Shown here piece by piece: positions 43,655 to 54,800 of a stretch of DNA of 64,000 bases. Source of the DNA: Pseudoduganella armeniaca (GTDB lineage: Bacteria; Pseudomonadota; Gammaproteobacteria; Burkholderiales; Burkholderiaceae_D); assembly GCF_003028855.1 (NCBI RefSeq), contig NZ_CP028324.1, positions 3,100,001-3,164,000 of the forward strand, given 5' to 3'. The position numbers and the translations under genes are program-made. Every line of letters starts with the position of its first letter. The stretch's first letter is position 1. The notes beneath the pieces are model-generated. The model saw only the letters and a program-made list of their open reading frames with translations. It had not been told where the DNA came from and ran no database searches.

Positions 43655-44022
43655 AAAAGAACGGTTTTACATTGATCGAGTTGTTGGTGGTGATGGCGCT
43701 GATCGGTATGCTGCTGTCGCTGTCAGTGCCGCGCTACTTCGGCCATGTCGACAAGGCGAGGGAAACCGTTTTGCGGCAGAACCTGGCGCAACTGCGCGAT
43801 GCGATCGACAAATACTTCAGCGACAATGGCTGCTACCCCGACACGCTGGACGAGCTGGTCGAGCGGCATTACCTGCGCCGCGTTCCCGTGGATCCGCTGA
43901 CGGAACGAACGGATACCTGGATCGTCGTCCCGCCGCAGCGCGAGCACATCGGCAATCTGTTCGACGTGCACAGCGGCGCTGCCGGCAAGGGTAGCGATGG
44001 CAATGATTATGCAAGCTGGTAA
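43648..44022 (+). CDS. gspG: Major pseudopilin, GspG-like
   Basis: A 124-aa protein with leader MVKKNG and the mature start FTLIELLVVMALIGMLLSLSVPRYF. The body (NLAQLRDAIDKYFSDNGCYPDTLDELVERHYLRRVPVDPLT) follows the GspG plan. This is the best candidate for the main subunit of the pseudopilus. It overlaps genes on both sides. Confidence 0.9.
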   Translation: MVKKNGFTLIELLVVMALIGMLLSLSVPRYFGHVDKARETVLRQNLAQLRDAIDKYFSDNGCYPDTLDELVERHYLRRVPVDPLTERTDTWIVVPPQREHIGNLFDVHSGAAGKGSDGNDYASW

Positions 44023-44485
44023 GTTGCGGCGCGCGGCCGGCTTCACCTACTTGATCATGCTGGCGGCACTTGCCATCTTCGGCATTGGCCTTGCCGCGCT
44101 GGGGCAGACCTGGAGCGAGGTGTCGCGCCGCGAGCGCGAGCAGGAACTGTTACAGGTAGGCGCGGCGTACGCCACGGCCATCGCCGCCTATTACCGCCAA
44201 GCGCCAGGAGGGACACACCGCTACCCGCTCAGCCTGGACGAACTGGTGGACGATACGCGCTTCGTCGGAACGGTACGCCATCTGCGTCGGCTTTACCTGG
44301 ACCCAGTCACGCGCGCGCCACTGGAGCCGCTGCGCGACAGCGCTGGCTTCATCGTCGGCGTGCGCAGTACCAGCAGCGCCCGTCCGCTGCGGCGCATGCG
44401 CTACCAGTTGCCCTCGGGCGGCAGTGTCGCCGGAGAGCGCTACGCGGACTGGCAATTCGTCTATGCGCCGCCGGGCGCACCTTGA
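43997..44485 (+). CDS. Type II secretion minor pseudopilin
   Basis: A 162-aa prepilin-like protein. The site reads AAG/FTYLIMLAALAIFGIGLAALG, with the usual Glu at position +5 replaced (Leu-Ile where IE is usual), which is typical of GspK-like tip subunits. The soluble domain holds GGTHRYPLSLDELVDD and PVTRAPLEPL. It overlaps the GspG-like gene by 26 bp. Confidence 0.85.
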   Translation: MAMIMQAGKLRRAAGFTYLIMLAALAIFGIGLAALGQTWSEVSRREREQELLQVGAAYATAIAAYYRQAPGGTHRYPLSLDELVDDTRFVGTVRHLRRLYLDPVTRAPLEPLRDSAGFIVGVRSTSSARPLRRMRYQLPSGGSVAGERYADWQFVYAPPGAP

Positions 44486-44500
44486 TATGCCGGGATTACG

Positions 44501-45685
44501 ATGCGTTTCTCTGTAAGGATATTCGATGTTGCGGCCGGTACGGTCGCCAACCTTGAGGTCGATGGCAACGACCCTGGCGCCGTGCGCGCTGCGCTGGCAG
44601 CACAGGGCCATACCGTGCTGGCCCTCGCGCCGGTAGGCCGCGGGTCGGCAGGGGTGCGTCGCCCGTTCGACGTCCTGCTGTTTTGCGATGAGTTGCGCAC
44701 CCTGCTGGGGTCGGGCATGTCGTTGGTCGAGGCCGTCGACACCCTGCATGAAAAGGAAGCGCCGGGGATCAAGCGCCAGGTCTTCGCCGGGTTGCAGACT
44801 TTGCTTGCGCAAGGCAAGTCGCTGTCGGCCGCGCTGGAACTCAGCGAGCATCGTTTTTCGCCGTTGCTGATCGCATCAGTGCGCGCAAGCGAACGCAATA
44901 GCGGGCTCGAGGCAGCGTTGGATGAGTACACGGCCTACGAGCGCGCGGGGCGCGACTTGCGGCGCAAGATTGCCACGGCGGCGATATATCCATTGCTCGT
45001 GATCGCCTTCGGCACCCTGGTTTGCGGTTTTATGCTGGGCTACGTCGTCCCGCGCTTTGCTCGAGTATACGAAGACTTTTCTCAATCGATCAGCTGGCCG
45101 ACCCTGGCATTGCTCCGGGTTGCAGGATTTGTCGATGCCCACGCGCTGGCACTCCTGGCATCCGCGGCGCTGGCCGCGTGCACGATGATCCTCGCTTATC
45201 GGCAAGGACGGCTGCAGCCGGTGCTGCTGCACCTCCTGGCGCGTTGGGCACCCGTGCGCCGGCGCCTGCGTACCTACCAATTGGCGCGGCTGTACCAGAC
45301 CCTGTCGATGTTGTTGCGCGGCGGGTTCGCCCTGGGCGATGCATTGCCGCTGGCGCAGAGCCTCGCGCTCGATCCCACCCTGCAGGAACAGGTGGTCAGA
45401 GCCCGGGCGCGGCTGGCCGAAGGCCAACGGCTGAGTAAGGCGTTTCATGACTGCGGGCTGACCGACATCGTCACGCTGCGCTTGCTGCAGGTAGGTGAGC
45501 GCTCCGGTAATCTCGCGCATGTGCTGGCGATGATCGCCCAGGCGCATCGGAACGAATTCATGCTGTTCGTCGAACGCACCAGCCGGGTTGCGGAGCCGCT
45601 GATCCTGATGGTGGTGGGTATGCTGATCGGCGCGCTGATCGTGTTGATGTATATGCCGGTGTTCGACCTGGCGGGAGGGATTTGA
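44501..45685 (+). CDS. gspF: GspF/PilC-like inner-membrane platform protein
   Basis: A 394-aa protein with two GspF domains: residues about 60-180 (LLFCDELRTLLGSGMSLVEAVDTL) and 260-385 (LARLYQTLSMLLRGGFALGDALPLAQSL). Three membrane helices are seen (IYPLLVIAFGTLVCGFMLGYVV, ALALLASAALAACTMILAY, PLILMVVGMLIGALIVLMYMPVF). It couples the ATPase to pseudopilus assembly. Confidence 0.93.
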   Translation: MRFSVRIFDVAAGTVANLEVDGNDPGAVRAALAAQGHTVLALAPVGRGSAGVRRPFDVLLFCDELRTLLGSGMSLVEAVDTLHEKEAPGIKRQVFAGLQTLLAQGKSLSAALELSEHRFSPLLIASVRASERNSGLEAALDEYTAYERAGRDLRRKIATAAIYPLLVIAFGTLVCGFMLGYVVPRFARVYEDFSQSISWPTLALLRVAGFVDAHALALLASAALAACTMILAYRQGRLQPVLLHLLARWAPVRRRLRTYQLARLYQTLSMLLRGGFALGDALPLAQSLALDPTLQEQVVRARARLAEGQRLSKAFHDCGLTDIVTLRLLQVGERSGNLAHVLAMIAQAHRNEFMLFVERTSRVAEPLILMVVGMLIGALIVLMYMPVFDLAGGI

Positions 45686-45686
45686 G

Positions 45687-47369
45687 GTGGGGCGGGAAGT
45701 GGAAACCGTAACGGATTTGAGCATGCTGGTACCTCGGGCGCGGCGCGCCGACGACAGCGAGTCGTCGCTGGCGCACCGGGTCGCGCTACTGGCGGGATGC
45801 GCGGTCGCGCAATTGGAAGCGCTGTGCGTGGCGCAGTTGGGACTGCGCTTTGTCGTCACCCCAGCGCTTCACGCGGCCGATGCGCAGTTCTCGGTGCTGA
45901 GCTTCACCGATTGTGTCAGCCGCGCGGTGTTGCCGGTGCGCGAGGCCAGTGGCACGCTGTATATCGTCGACGACCCGTGGGATGAGCGCTTGCTGCGCTG
46001 GCTGAGTAATCGCATCGGATGCTATCCCGACTTGGCATGGGGCGACCGCGACGCGATCCTGGCAGCCCTGGAGTTGTCCCAGCAGCGGCTGAAGGCGTCG
46101 AGCGGACTCGGTATTGCAGCGCTGCACGAGGGCGGTGGCGCCACGGATATGGCCAACGTCATCTCGATCGAGACGATTGAACGCACCACCAGCGCCGTCG
46201 TGCGATTCGTCGACGCGGCCATCTACGATGCATGGAACTCGGGCGCCAGCGATATCCACTTCGAGTGCGACCGCACCGGTGTCACCGTCAAGCTGCGCCT
46301 GGACGGCGTCTTGGTCGAGACGGCGGCACTGCCGGACCGGGCGCGGGCCGAGGAAGTGATCTCGCGTATCAAGGTACTTGCCCAGCTCGATATCGCCGAA
46401 CAACGCGTGCCCCAGGACGGACGATTCCGCGCCAGGCTGGGGGCGCGCGAACTGGATTTCCGGGTCTCGATCATGCCCAGCATCTTTGGCGAAGACGCCG
46501 TCGTGCGCCTTCTGGACAAGAGCCAGTTGCGCGGCGCGGCGATGGATATATCCCTTGCCAGCCTGGGCATCGATGCCGATGCGAGCGAACGCATCCGGAA
46601 GCTGTCGCGGCGTCCGCATGGCATGCTTTTGGTAACGGGCCCAACCGGCAGCGGGAAAACCACGACGCTTTACGCGGCGCTGTCCGAAATCCGTACTGGG
46701 CAGGAGAAGATCATTACGATCGAAGACCCGGTCGAGTACGAGCTGCCAGGGGTATTGCAGATCCCCGTCAATGAGAAGAAGGGACTTACCTTTTCGCAGG
46801 GCTTACGCTCGATCCTCCGCCATGACCCGGACAAGATCCTGGTCGGCGAGATCCGCGACAGCGAGACGGCGGAAATCGCGGTGCAGGCAGCCTTGACGGG
46901 GCACCTGGTGTTGACGACGGTGCACGCCAACAGCGTCTATGACGTCATCAGTCGTTTCGCCCATATGAAACTCGACCTGCACAGCCTGACGTCCGCGCTG
47001 AACGGCGTGGTGGCACAGCGCCTGATTCGCCGCATTTGTCCCGCGTGCAGCGAAACCACGGGCGCCACGTCCGAGTTGAGCGCGCGCCTGGCCAGCGTGG
47101 GCCTGGCGCCTCTCGACGCGCGGCCCGCGCGCGGGCGCGGCTGCGAGCACTGCCGCGGCACCGGCTACAAGGGGCGGCATGCCATCGCCGAGGTACTGCC
47201 TTTCGACGACACATTGCGGGCGCTCGTGCTGCGCCGCGCCGACGTGCGGGAAATCAAGCAGCATGCGGAAGCGCTCGGGGTGGTATCGCTTGTCAAACGT
47301 GCGCTGGAACTGGTAGCGCAAGGTGCCACTACATTGGAAGAGATCGATCGTGTCATTGCTTATGAATGA
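45687..47369 (+). CDS. gspE: GspE/PilB-like secretion ATPase
   Basis: A 560-aa hexameric motor. The GTG start follows GGAGGG. The N-terminal domain is poorly conserved. The core has FVDAAIYDAWNSGASDIHFE, Walker A GPTGSGKTTTL at about residues 316-324, the Asp box IEDPVEYEL, Walker B ILVGEIRDSET and the His box LTTVHANS. The zinc-binding tetracysteine motif (CPACSETTG, then CEHCRGTGYKG) typical of GspE is intact. It powers pseudopilus extension. Confidence 0.94.
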   Translation: MGREVETVTDLSMLVPRARRADDSESSLAHRVALLAGCAVAQLEALCVAQLGLRFVVTPALHAADAQFSVLSFTDCVSRAVLPVREASGTLYIVDDPWDERLLRWLSNRIGCYPDLAWGDRDAILAALELSQQRLKASSGLGIAALHEGGGATDMANVISIETIERTTSAVVRFVDAAIYDAWNSGASDIHFECDRTGVTVKLRLDGVLVETAALPDRARAEEVISRIKVLAQLDIAEQRVPQDGRFRARLGARELDFRVSIMPSIFGEDAVVRLLDKSQLRGAAMDISLASLGIDADASERIRKLSRRPHGMLLVTGPTGSGKTTTLYAALSEIRTGQEKIITIEDPVEYELPGVLQIPVNEKKGLTFSQGLRSILRHDPDKILVGEIRDSETAEIAVQAALTGHLVLTTVHANSVYDVISRFAHMKLDLHSLTSALNGVVAQRLIRRICPACSETTGATSELSARLASVGLAPLDARPARGRGCEHCRGTGYKGRHAIAEVLPFDDTLRALVLRRADVREIKQHAEALGVVSLVKRALELVAQGATTLEEIDRVIAYE

Positions 47370-48147
47370 GTCGCTGCACATGTACGTTACCGGCAGCACT
47401 GTCCAGTTGCGCCGGGTGGCCGGGCCACCGTGGCGCCGCCGGCTCGACGACATCGGCGCCAAGCCGTGGCGACCGGCGGAGCCGGCATCGCTGGGCCTGC
47501 AATTGGCACCAGCCGCGAGACGCTTCAAGCGTGACCTGCACGTGCATGTCGGCGCCGCCCTGTGCCGTCTCGGCGTATTCGAGCTGCCTGCGGGCGTGCG
47601 TGGCACCGGCGAAGCCGAAGCGGTTGGGTGTGCCCGCTTGCGGCACGAACTCGGCTTGGATACGGCGCAGTGGCGGCTGCGTGCTCAGGTGATTCCGCGC
47701 CGCGGCATCGCTGTCGCCGCGGCAATGGCGACGCAAGCCGTCGACGCGGTGGCGGCATTCGCCGCGACCCATGATTTGCGTGTCGTGACGTTGCGGCCGT
47801 TCGCGATGGGGCTATGGAACTGCGTGCAAGCGCGGCAGGCCAGCGGCGCCGCCCGTACCTTCGTAGCCGTCGAGCCTGATGCGTTGACGGTGTTGCGCTG
47901 GTCCGAAGGCACGCTGCGTGAGGCCTATTCCATGCAGCACGCTGGCGACGCCGGCCTGCTGCAACGCGAAGCCCGGCGCTTGGCCCTGCAGGGCGATTCA
48001 CGCGACACCTTGGCCTTGCTCGCGCATCGCGATGGCGCTTGGGATTTGTCCGGACTCGACGGCGTATTGCTGCCGGCCCGCGGCTATCTGCAGCGCAGTC
48101 GCTATGCCGATTTTCGTGAGCTGATGTTCGCTGCGGAGGCGCCATGA
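47362..48147 (+). CDS. PilM/GspL-like cytoplasmic assembly component
   Basis: About 261 aa starting at the ATG at 47362, overlapping the ATPase gene by 8 bp. No strong motif is visible. The central part (VAAAMATQAVDAVAAFAATHDLRVVTLRPFAMGLWN) and the following TFVAVEPDALTVLRWSEGTLREAYSM resemble the actin-like fold of PilM and GspL. Its place before a PilN-like gene with ATGA coupling supports that. The assignment is by position and weak similarity. Confidence 0.65.
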   Translation: MNESLHMYVTGSTVQLRRVAGPPWRRRLDDIGAKPWRPAEPASLGLQLAPAARRFKRDLHVHVGAALCRLGVFELPAGVRGTGEAEAVGCARLRHELGLDTAQWRLRAQVIPRRGIAVAAAMATQAVDAVAAFAATHDLRVVTLRPFAMGLWNCVQARQASGAARTFVAVEPDALTVLRWSEGTLREAYSMQHAGDAGLLQREARRLALQGDSRDTLALLAHRDGAWDLSGLDGVLLPARGYLQRSRYADFRELMFAAEAP

Positions 48148-48671
48148 AGCTGACACTCGATTTCGCGCCCCCGCGCCGCCCCTGGTGGCATTGGCTGCCG
48201 GCCGCGGTGGCGTTGCTCTGCCTGGCAGCCATCCTCGTCCAGCTCACCAAGGAGCAAGCGGAGCTGGAGAAAGCACAAGCGTCTCACGCCAGCCTGGATG
48301 CGCACGTGCGCCGCCTGGAGCGGCAATCCGCACAAGCGCGACAGTCATCGGCGGCCCAGCGCGACGCCGCCGCGGCCGCGCAGTCCATTGCCGCCGCGCT
48401 TGCTTATCCCTGGGGCGAGGAATTGGCGGTGATCGAACGCGCCGACCTTGCTGAGGTCGCGCTGTTCTCGCTTGCGCAGGCGCAAGAGGAGCGGCGCGGC
48501 GAACTGGTGGTCGAAGCCCGCGATGCGGACTCCCTGAACACCTATGCTGCCAGGCTCAACTCAACCGCCGTGGACGGGCGCTGGTATATCACTTTGATGC
48601 AAGCGCAACCGGATGCGACGGCGCCCAGGTTACGTGCGACCGTCAAGTTCGAACCGGTCGGCAAGCGCTAA
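48144..48671 (+). CDS. PilN-like inner-membrane assembly protein
   Basis: A 175-aa protein starting in an ATGA overlap with the PilM-like gene. It has a short cytoplasmic N-terminus (MKLTLDFAPPRRPWW), one membrane helix (LPAAVALLCLAAILVQL), a long coiled coil (KEQAELEKAQASHASLDAHVRRLERQ) and a periplasmic domain. This is the PilN layout; the N-terminal tail would bind the PilM-like protein. It is the last gene of the operon. Confidence 0.75.
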   Translation: MKLTLDFAPPRRPWWHWLPAAVALLCLAAILVQLTKEQAELEKAQASHASLDAHVRRLERQSAQARQSSAAQRDAAAAAQSIAAALAYPWGEELAVIERADLAEVALFSLAQAQEERRGELVVEARDADSLNTYAARLNSTAVDGRWYITLMQAQPDATAPRLRATVKFEPVGKR

Positions 48672-48702
48672 GTGTTGTAGTAGCGAATTTTTTTTGTTTC
48701 CT

Positions 48703-48750
48703 GTGAGTATTCGATAGATTTCCACAATGTAACTTCTGCGACAATTCCGG
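48703..48750 (+). promoter_or_regulatory. 48-bp element shared with the secretion operon (copy 2)
   Basis: The gap-free counterpart of 39698-39745. It lies after a T-rich stretch (48688-48700) that follows the PilN-like gene and may help end that transcript. It ends 60 bp before the SpvB-protein start. Confidence 0.6.
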
Positions 48751-48810
48751 CCTGTTTAATAATTTGAAACCTCGCCGCCTGCATGCAAGGCCGGGGTAAT
48801 CGGACGGAAC

Positions 48811-51800
48811 ATGGCAAAGGTTGGACACTTGAGTCTCTGGGGGTATTTATGCCTGTTGGCGACTTTTCTCGGCAGTGGCGCCGCGCTTGCGCAAGACACC
48901 CAGTCGGTCAGTATTTCGGCCAGCGGCACACCTGGTTATGCCACACAGATCGCTGTCCCGCCTGGCATCGGCGGCATGGCCCCGCAGCTGGCGCTGCTTT
49001 ATACAGCCAGCAATATCAACGGACCTGTTGGCGTCGGCTGGACCCTGCAAGGTATTTCCGCCATCACGCGCTGTGGTGCGAACAAGCAGATCGACGGTGT
49101 CGCGCGGGCAGTGGCCTACAGTCCTGACGACAAGCTCTGCCTCGACGGTCAGCGCTTGATTCAAGTCGACGCAAGCGGCGTTGTCGTGAACGATGCAGTG
49201 CAAAACCCCAACGTCAGCAACCCATTCCAGACCGGCGACAGCCTTGGCGGCAGCGGGCAGGTGCGGGAATATCGCACCGAGAAAGACATCTATTCGCGCA
49301 TCCGCGCTTATGGCAGTGCTGGCGGCGATCCCGCCAATGGCCCGGCGTATTTCAAAGTATGGACCAAGAGCGGCCAGGTCTTCGAATATGGCGTCAATGC
49401 GAACGCGACGTCGAACGCAGCCATCACGGCAAGCGGGAAGAATATCGTCACTACCTGGGCCGTGAGCCGCATCTCCGATACGGTCGGCAACTATATCGAC
49501 TTCCGCTACAGCCAGCGGGAATCGACCTGGGGCACGGCGGCAGGACCCCTCGACGGGTATGCCGGGCGTGAATGGAATCTTGTCGAGGTGCGCTATACGG
49601 GAAATGGCGGCCAGGAGCCGTTGAACCGGATTGTATTGACGTACACCGAGCGGGGCGCTGTGACCGGCGACCGAGCCGAGGCGTTCCACCAGGGCAGCAA
49701 GACGGTCAATCTGAGTCGTCTGGAGGCGATCCGCACCTACGTCAATTGGCCGGCAAGCCAGGCCGAGAGGCCGCAGTCGGCCGTCAAGGTCAAGACCTAC
49801 AAGATCGCCTACGAGAACGGACCTCGCAGCGGGCGCAGCCGAGTTACGCGCATCGTCGAGTGCGGCGGCGAAAACGAGAATGTCTGTTTGCCGGCGCCGA
49901 CCTTCGAATACTCGGACGGCTCGAGCGCCGCATTTACTGCCAATCCCGCTTTCGCGGCCAGTGCGCTGGCGAGCGCTACATTGCGCGATACGAATGGCAA
50001 GTATGGCGTCCTGACCGGCAGCTTCTTTGGCTCCGGCCGCACCGATTTGATCCGTTGGAGCGAAAACCCGGCGGAAAATCAACTCTATCGCAGCAACGGC
50101 GATGGCACGTTTGCGCAGGTGCCGAACGGCAGCGGTCCTGGCCAATTCAATCTTACCGATGTCAACCTCGCCAAGGCCGATGGTTGCTACAGCGCCGAGG
50201 TGGCTGATTTCAACGGCGATGGCGCGGCCGACATTCTTCGCACGATGAAGACCAGCGCGGCCTGCGGTTCCGCCCGCAACCTGCTGTTTATCTCGAATGG
50301 TGATGGCAGTTTCAGTGCGCGCGAGCTGCCCGGCATTGAACTGTCGCGGACAGCCGCAAAAATCACGATTCGCCCTTGCAAGTACAACTGCGAGGAAGGC
50401 GGCATGGGCACCAACCAGCGCACCCCTGGCCAATCGTTTTATTTACTCGACCTGAACAACGACGGGCTGCTCGATATCGTGACAGCCAAGCACCCTGGCT
50501 GGAACATCAACGTTGGAGAGGTCGTCGAAGAATCCGACCTGTGTGGAGGCATTGTTTGCACCCAGGTCTACATGCAGCAACTGGACGGTGCGTTTGTCGA
50601 GAAAACCAACACCAATGTGGCGCATCGTATCCTGTATGTGATGCCGCCGCAGCAATGGCAGGTTACCGGCCGCGCCAACGCCTATGTCGCTGACTTCAAT
50701 GGCGACGGGCTGACCGATATCGCAGCCGAGCAGCACAACTGGCTGTCGCGTGGCGACGGCGATTTCGACGAGAGCAGTGGTACGGAGAGCTATTGCAGCC
50801 ATCTGCTCGATTTTAACGGCGACGGCCGGATGGATTGCCTGTCGCCCACCGACGGCATGCCTGCGTATAACGGCCTTGCTTTGGCAAACGGCAAGACGGT
50901 AAATGCGACACGCAATTTCAACTTGAAGGGCGAGGGCGACTTACTGTTGCGCAAGACCACGGGTACCGACATTCGTACGGTCGACGTCGCGCCACTCGAT
51001 ATCGATGGCGACGGCCGCAGCGACATTCTTCGGGTCGGTGACGACGCCGCAATGAATACCGTGTTTCTCAGTAACGGCGATGGCACGTTCCGTCGCGCCG
51101 ACGACTTCAACCTGACCGACAAGCTGCGCAGCAGCGATGGCAAGGTCGACTTCATCGTCGGGGATTTCACGGGCCAGGGCACGGTGGAACTGTTGCGCGT
51201 TACCGCCGGGGGCGGTAACGTCCTGTACGTCAAACAGAATCCGACGCCGCCGGACCAGCTGCGCAGCGTTACAAGCGCGACCGGCCTGAAGACCGAGCTG
51301 ACCTGGGTGACCCTGACCCATCCATTTACCGGTGACCAGGATCCGCGTTATTACCACGACTTCAAGACCAGCAGTGGCGCGGTCTATCCGCTGCGCGACG
51401 TGGCGGTACCGATGTCCGTGGTGGCACGCACCGTCGCCGACAGCGGCGTCCGCGCCGAAAAGCAGATCACCGATTATCTGTATGCCGGCTTGAAGGCGTC
51501 GTACAACGGCTTGGGCATGCTGGGCTTCCGCGAGGTACGGCAGCAGACCAGGACCACCACCGGCAAGGCGCTGACGGTACTCAACGCATATCTGCAGGAC
51601 GGCTACAACACTGGCCTGGCGCTGCTCACACGCACCTGGATCGGCGATCTGTGGGGCCGTGACGGCAGCCCGGAAATCATCAGCGAGACCTGGAACATCT
51701 ACTGCGACAAGACGGCCGCGGCCGGCGCGCTCGAGAACGCCTATACGACCGGTTCGTGCGTGCCGGGCTCGCGGGTACGTCGGCCCTTCCTCTACGTCAG

Positions 51801-54800
51801 CTCCGAACGCGGTTGGGAAAAAGGCGTCGAGCTGCCGACGGTGCAGACGGTAAATACCTACAACGACGACGGCGACCCTACCGAGATACGGCAGAGCATC
51901 AGCGGCAATGCCGTGGGTCAGGCCCAGCATTTCGTCAAGACGACCACCAATACCTACTATCCGGCCAACAAGTCCGATGACAAGTGGCTGCTTGGCCGCT
52001 TGCAGCGCGCCACCGTGACGGCGGATCACCGCAGCGACGTGCAGGGCGCGAAGCAGGCGGCACGCGTTCCGGTACGCAGCGCCATGCGCCAGGGTGCGGC
52101 CAGCGCGCTGCCCGCACCGGCGACCCAGCAAGGCCCGGGAGCGTTGGGCGTCGTCTACGCGCGTGACGTTGTCGCGGCGGTCAAGTCGACCAGCGGTTCG
52201 CCCGACAGTATCGGCAAGGTGCAGACCGCCGCCGGTTCGGCGCCGTATGCGTCGGCCAACAAGGGCGTCGAATTCGCCGTGAAAATCGATCCTGCCACGG
52301 TCAACGCCTACGCCAACGTGGCGGGCATGCTGTGGGCGTCGCCCGTTCCGACCGTCACCGGCGGCATCCCGCCTTATCGTTATCAATGGACGGCGATCGA
52401 CGCGCCACGTTTCCTGGTGGGCGGCGAGCAGCTCGCGTCGCCCGTGCTCAGCGCGGTCATGGCCATCAACGAGACGGTAGTGGGAACCTTCAAGCTGACC
52501 GTGCGCGATGCCGCGCAAGCCGAAATCAGCACGATCGTCAAAGTCACGCTGACCGCTTCCAGCGGTCCGGTGGCCGTCACCATCGAGCCGACGACACTCA
52601 GGGCGAAGGGCATCAAGCCAGGCATGGTCAGCGGGAAGGTGACCGCCACCGCCAACGGCGGCCTGGGCCATACAGCTTTGCCTGGACGCGCGTTTCCGGC
52701 ACACGCTCCACCGTCTCGGACGCCACGATCCCGAACCCCGTGATCTCCGCGGACTTGTCCGATGGCGTGGCGGTCAATGACAGCTGGCAGGTCGCGGTGA
52801 CCGACGCGGCGGGCAAGAAGGCGACCAGGAGCGTCTCCCTCGACTTCACGGTACCGAGGCTGTTGGCGACGAATCTGCCGGCCACGGCGAACGTTACCGC
52901 GACCGCGGAAAGCGCCGGTATCGCCACGTTCACGATGGCGTCCAACACGACGGGCGGTACCGCGCCGTATACCTATAGCTGGGTACGTGCCGAGGGCAGT
53001 CGTTCCACCATCAGCGATGCGAGCGTCAACAAGCCATCGATCGCGTTCCCGCTCACCGTTGGCGAAACCATCGTCGAGAAGTGGACCGTGACCGTTACCG
53101 ATTCGGTGGGATATGCGACTTCGTCCACGGTGGCGATCACGGCTGCGTATCCCGCCACCGCGATGAAGTTGACGTTCACTCCATCGTCGCCACGCATGGA
53201 CGCGGCAGACCCCGGTCCTGTCAGTGTCGCGGTAGCGAGCGTCCTGACCGGCGGTGTGCCGCCGTACACGTATGCCTGGACGCCGTACAACGGCACCAAG
53301 ACGGCCGTCAGCGATCCGGCGGCAGCCGCGGTATCGATCGGCGCGACCCTGGCCGCCGGCCAGACGGTCACGGAAACGTGGCGCCTGACTGTTACCGATG
53401 CCACCGCGAAAACCATTGCGAACAGTGTGTCGGTCACGCTGACAGCGCCCGCGCCACTGACGGCGCCGCTGGTGGCGACGCGCAGCATCACGGCCAGTGC
53501 CGCGAGCGGCGGTGTGGCCGTGACGACGCTCAGCGTGACGCCAGCCGGCGGCCGGGCGCCCTACACGTATCAGTGGCAACGCACGACGGGTTCCCGTTCG
53601 ACGGCCACCAATGACACCACAGCCAACGCGACCTTCAGGTTCGCGCTGAACGTGGGCGAGACGCTGACCGAAAACTGGAGCGTGACCGTGGCCGATGCGG
53701 CGGGTCATGCCGTGACGTCGGAGGTGGCGATTACTGCCACCTATCCGGCCACTGCACTGGCTCTCGGTTTCTCGCCGTCGTCGCCGCGAGTCGACGCGCC
53801 CGATGCTGGGCCGGCAAGTGTCGCCGTGACCGGCATGCCTACCGGCGGCATTCCGCCGTACACCTATGCCTGGACGATCGCCAGCGGTACCAAGACGACC
53901 GTTGCGGACCGGACGGCAGCAACGGCAACCATCGCGGCCACGCTGACGGCTGGGCAGACCCTGTCGGAATCGTGGCGGCTGACGGTTACCGACACGGCAG
54001 GTAAGTCCATTGCCGGTACGGTGACCGCCACGCTCACGGCGCCGGCCGAGTTGGTCGCAAAATTGCCGGCCAGCTATACGATGACCGCCAACGCAAGCAG
54101 CGGTGGCCTGGCGAAGGCACCGGTGAGTGTCACCGTCAGCGGTGGACGCGCGCCTTACAGCTACAGTTGGGCGCGCACCTCCGGCAGCCGTTCGACTGTC
54201 GCGGATGCCTCCGTGGCCAGTGCGACCATCAGTTTCCAGCTGAACCTGGGCGAGACGGTGACGGAAAACTGGACGGTGACGGTGCTGGATGCGGCCGGTC
54301 ATACAGCGTCCGCGACGATCCCGCTGACAGGCACTTATCCTGCGTCCGCGCTGCAGGTCACGTTCCCGGCGACCTCCGTTCGTAACGACGCGCCGAACCC
54401 TGGTCCTGCCAGCGTTACGCTGTCTGCAAATGTTGCGGGTGGGATTCCGCCTTACACATATGCATGGGCACGCTACACGGGCAGCAAGACGTCGACTGCG
54501 AACCCGACGGTTGCGAACCCTGTCGTCAGTGCAAACGTGGCAGCCGGTGAGATGTTCAGCGAGACATGGCGCCTCACCGTTACCGACTCGGCCGGCAAGA
54601 GCGCCGCGAGCAACGTCACCGTCACGATGTCCGCGCCGGCCCCGATGAGCTACCCCCTGCCAGCGAGCAGCACGGCAAGCGTCGGTACGGTAGCCAACGC
54701 TGGCGTCAGCAGCATGCAGATCGGTACCTCCTTGACGGGTGGACGAACGCCCTACACCTACGACTGGACCAGGTTAAGCGGAAGCCGCTCCGTGGCCAGC

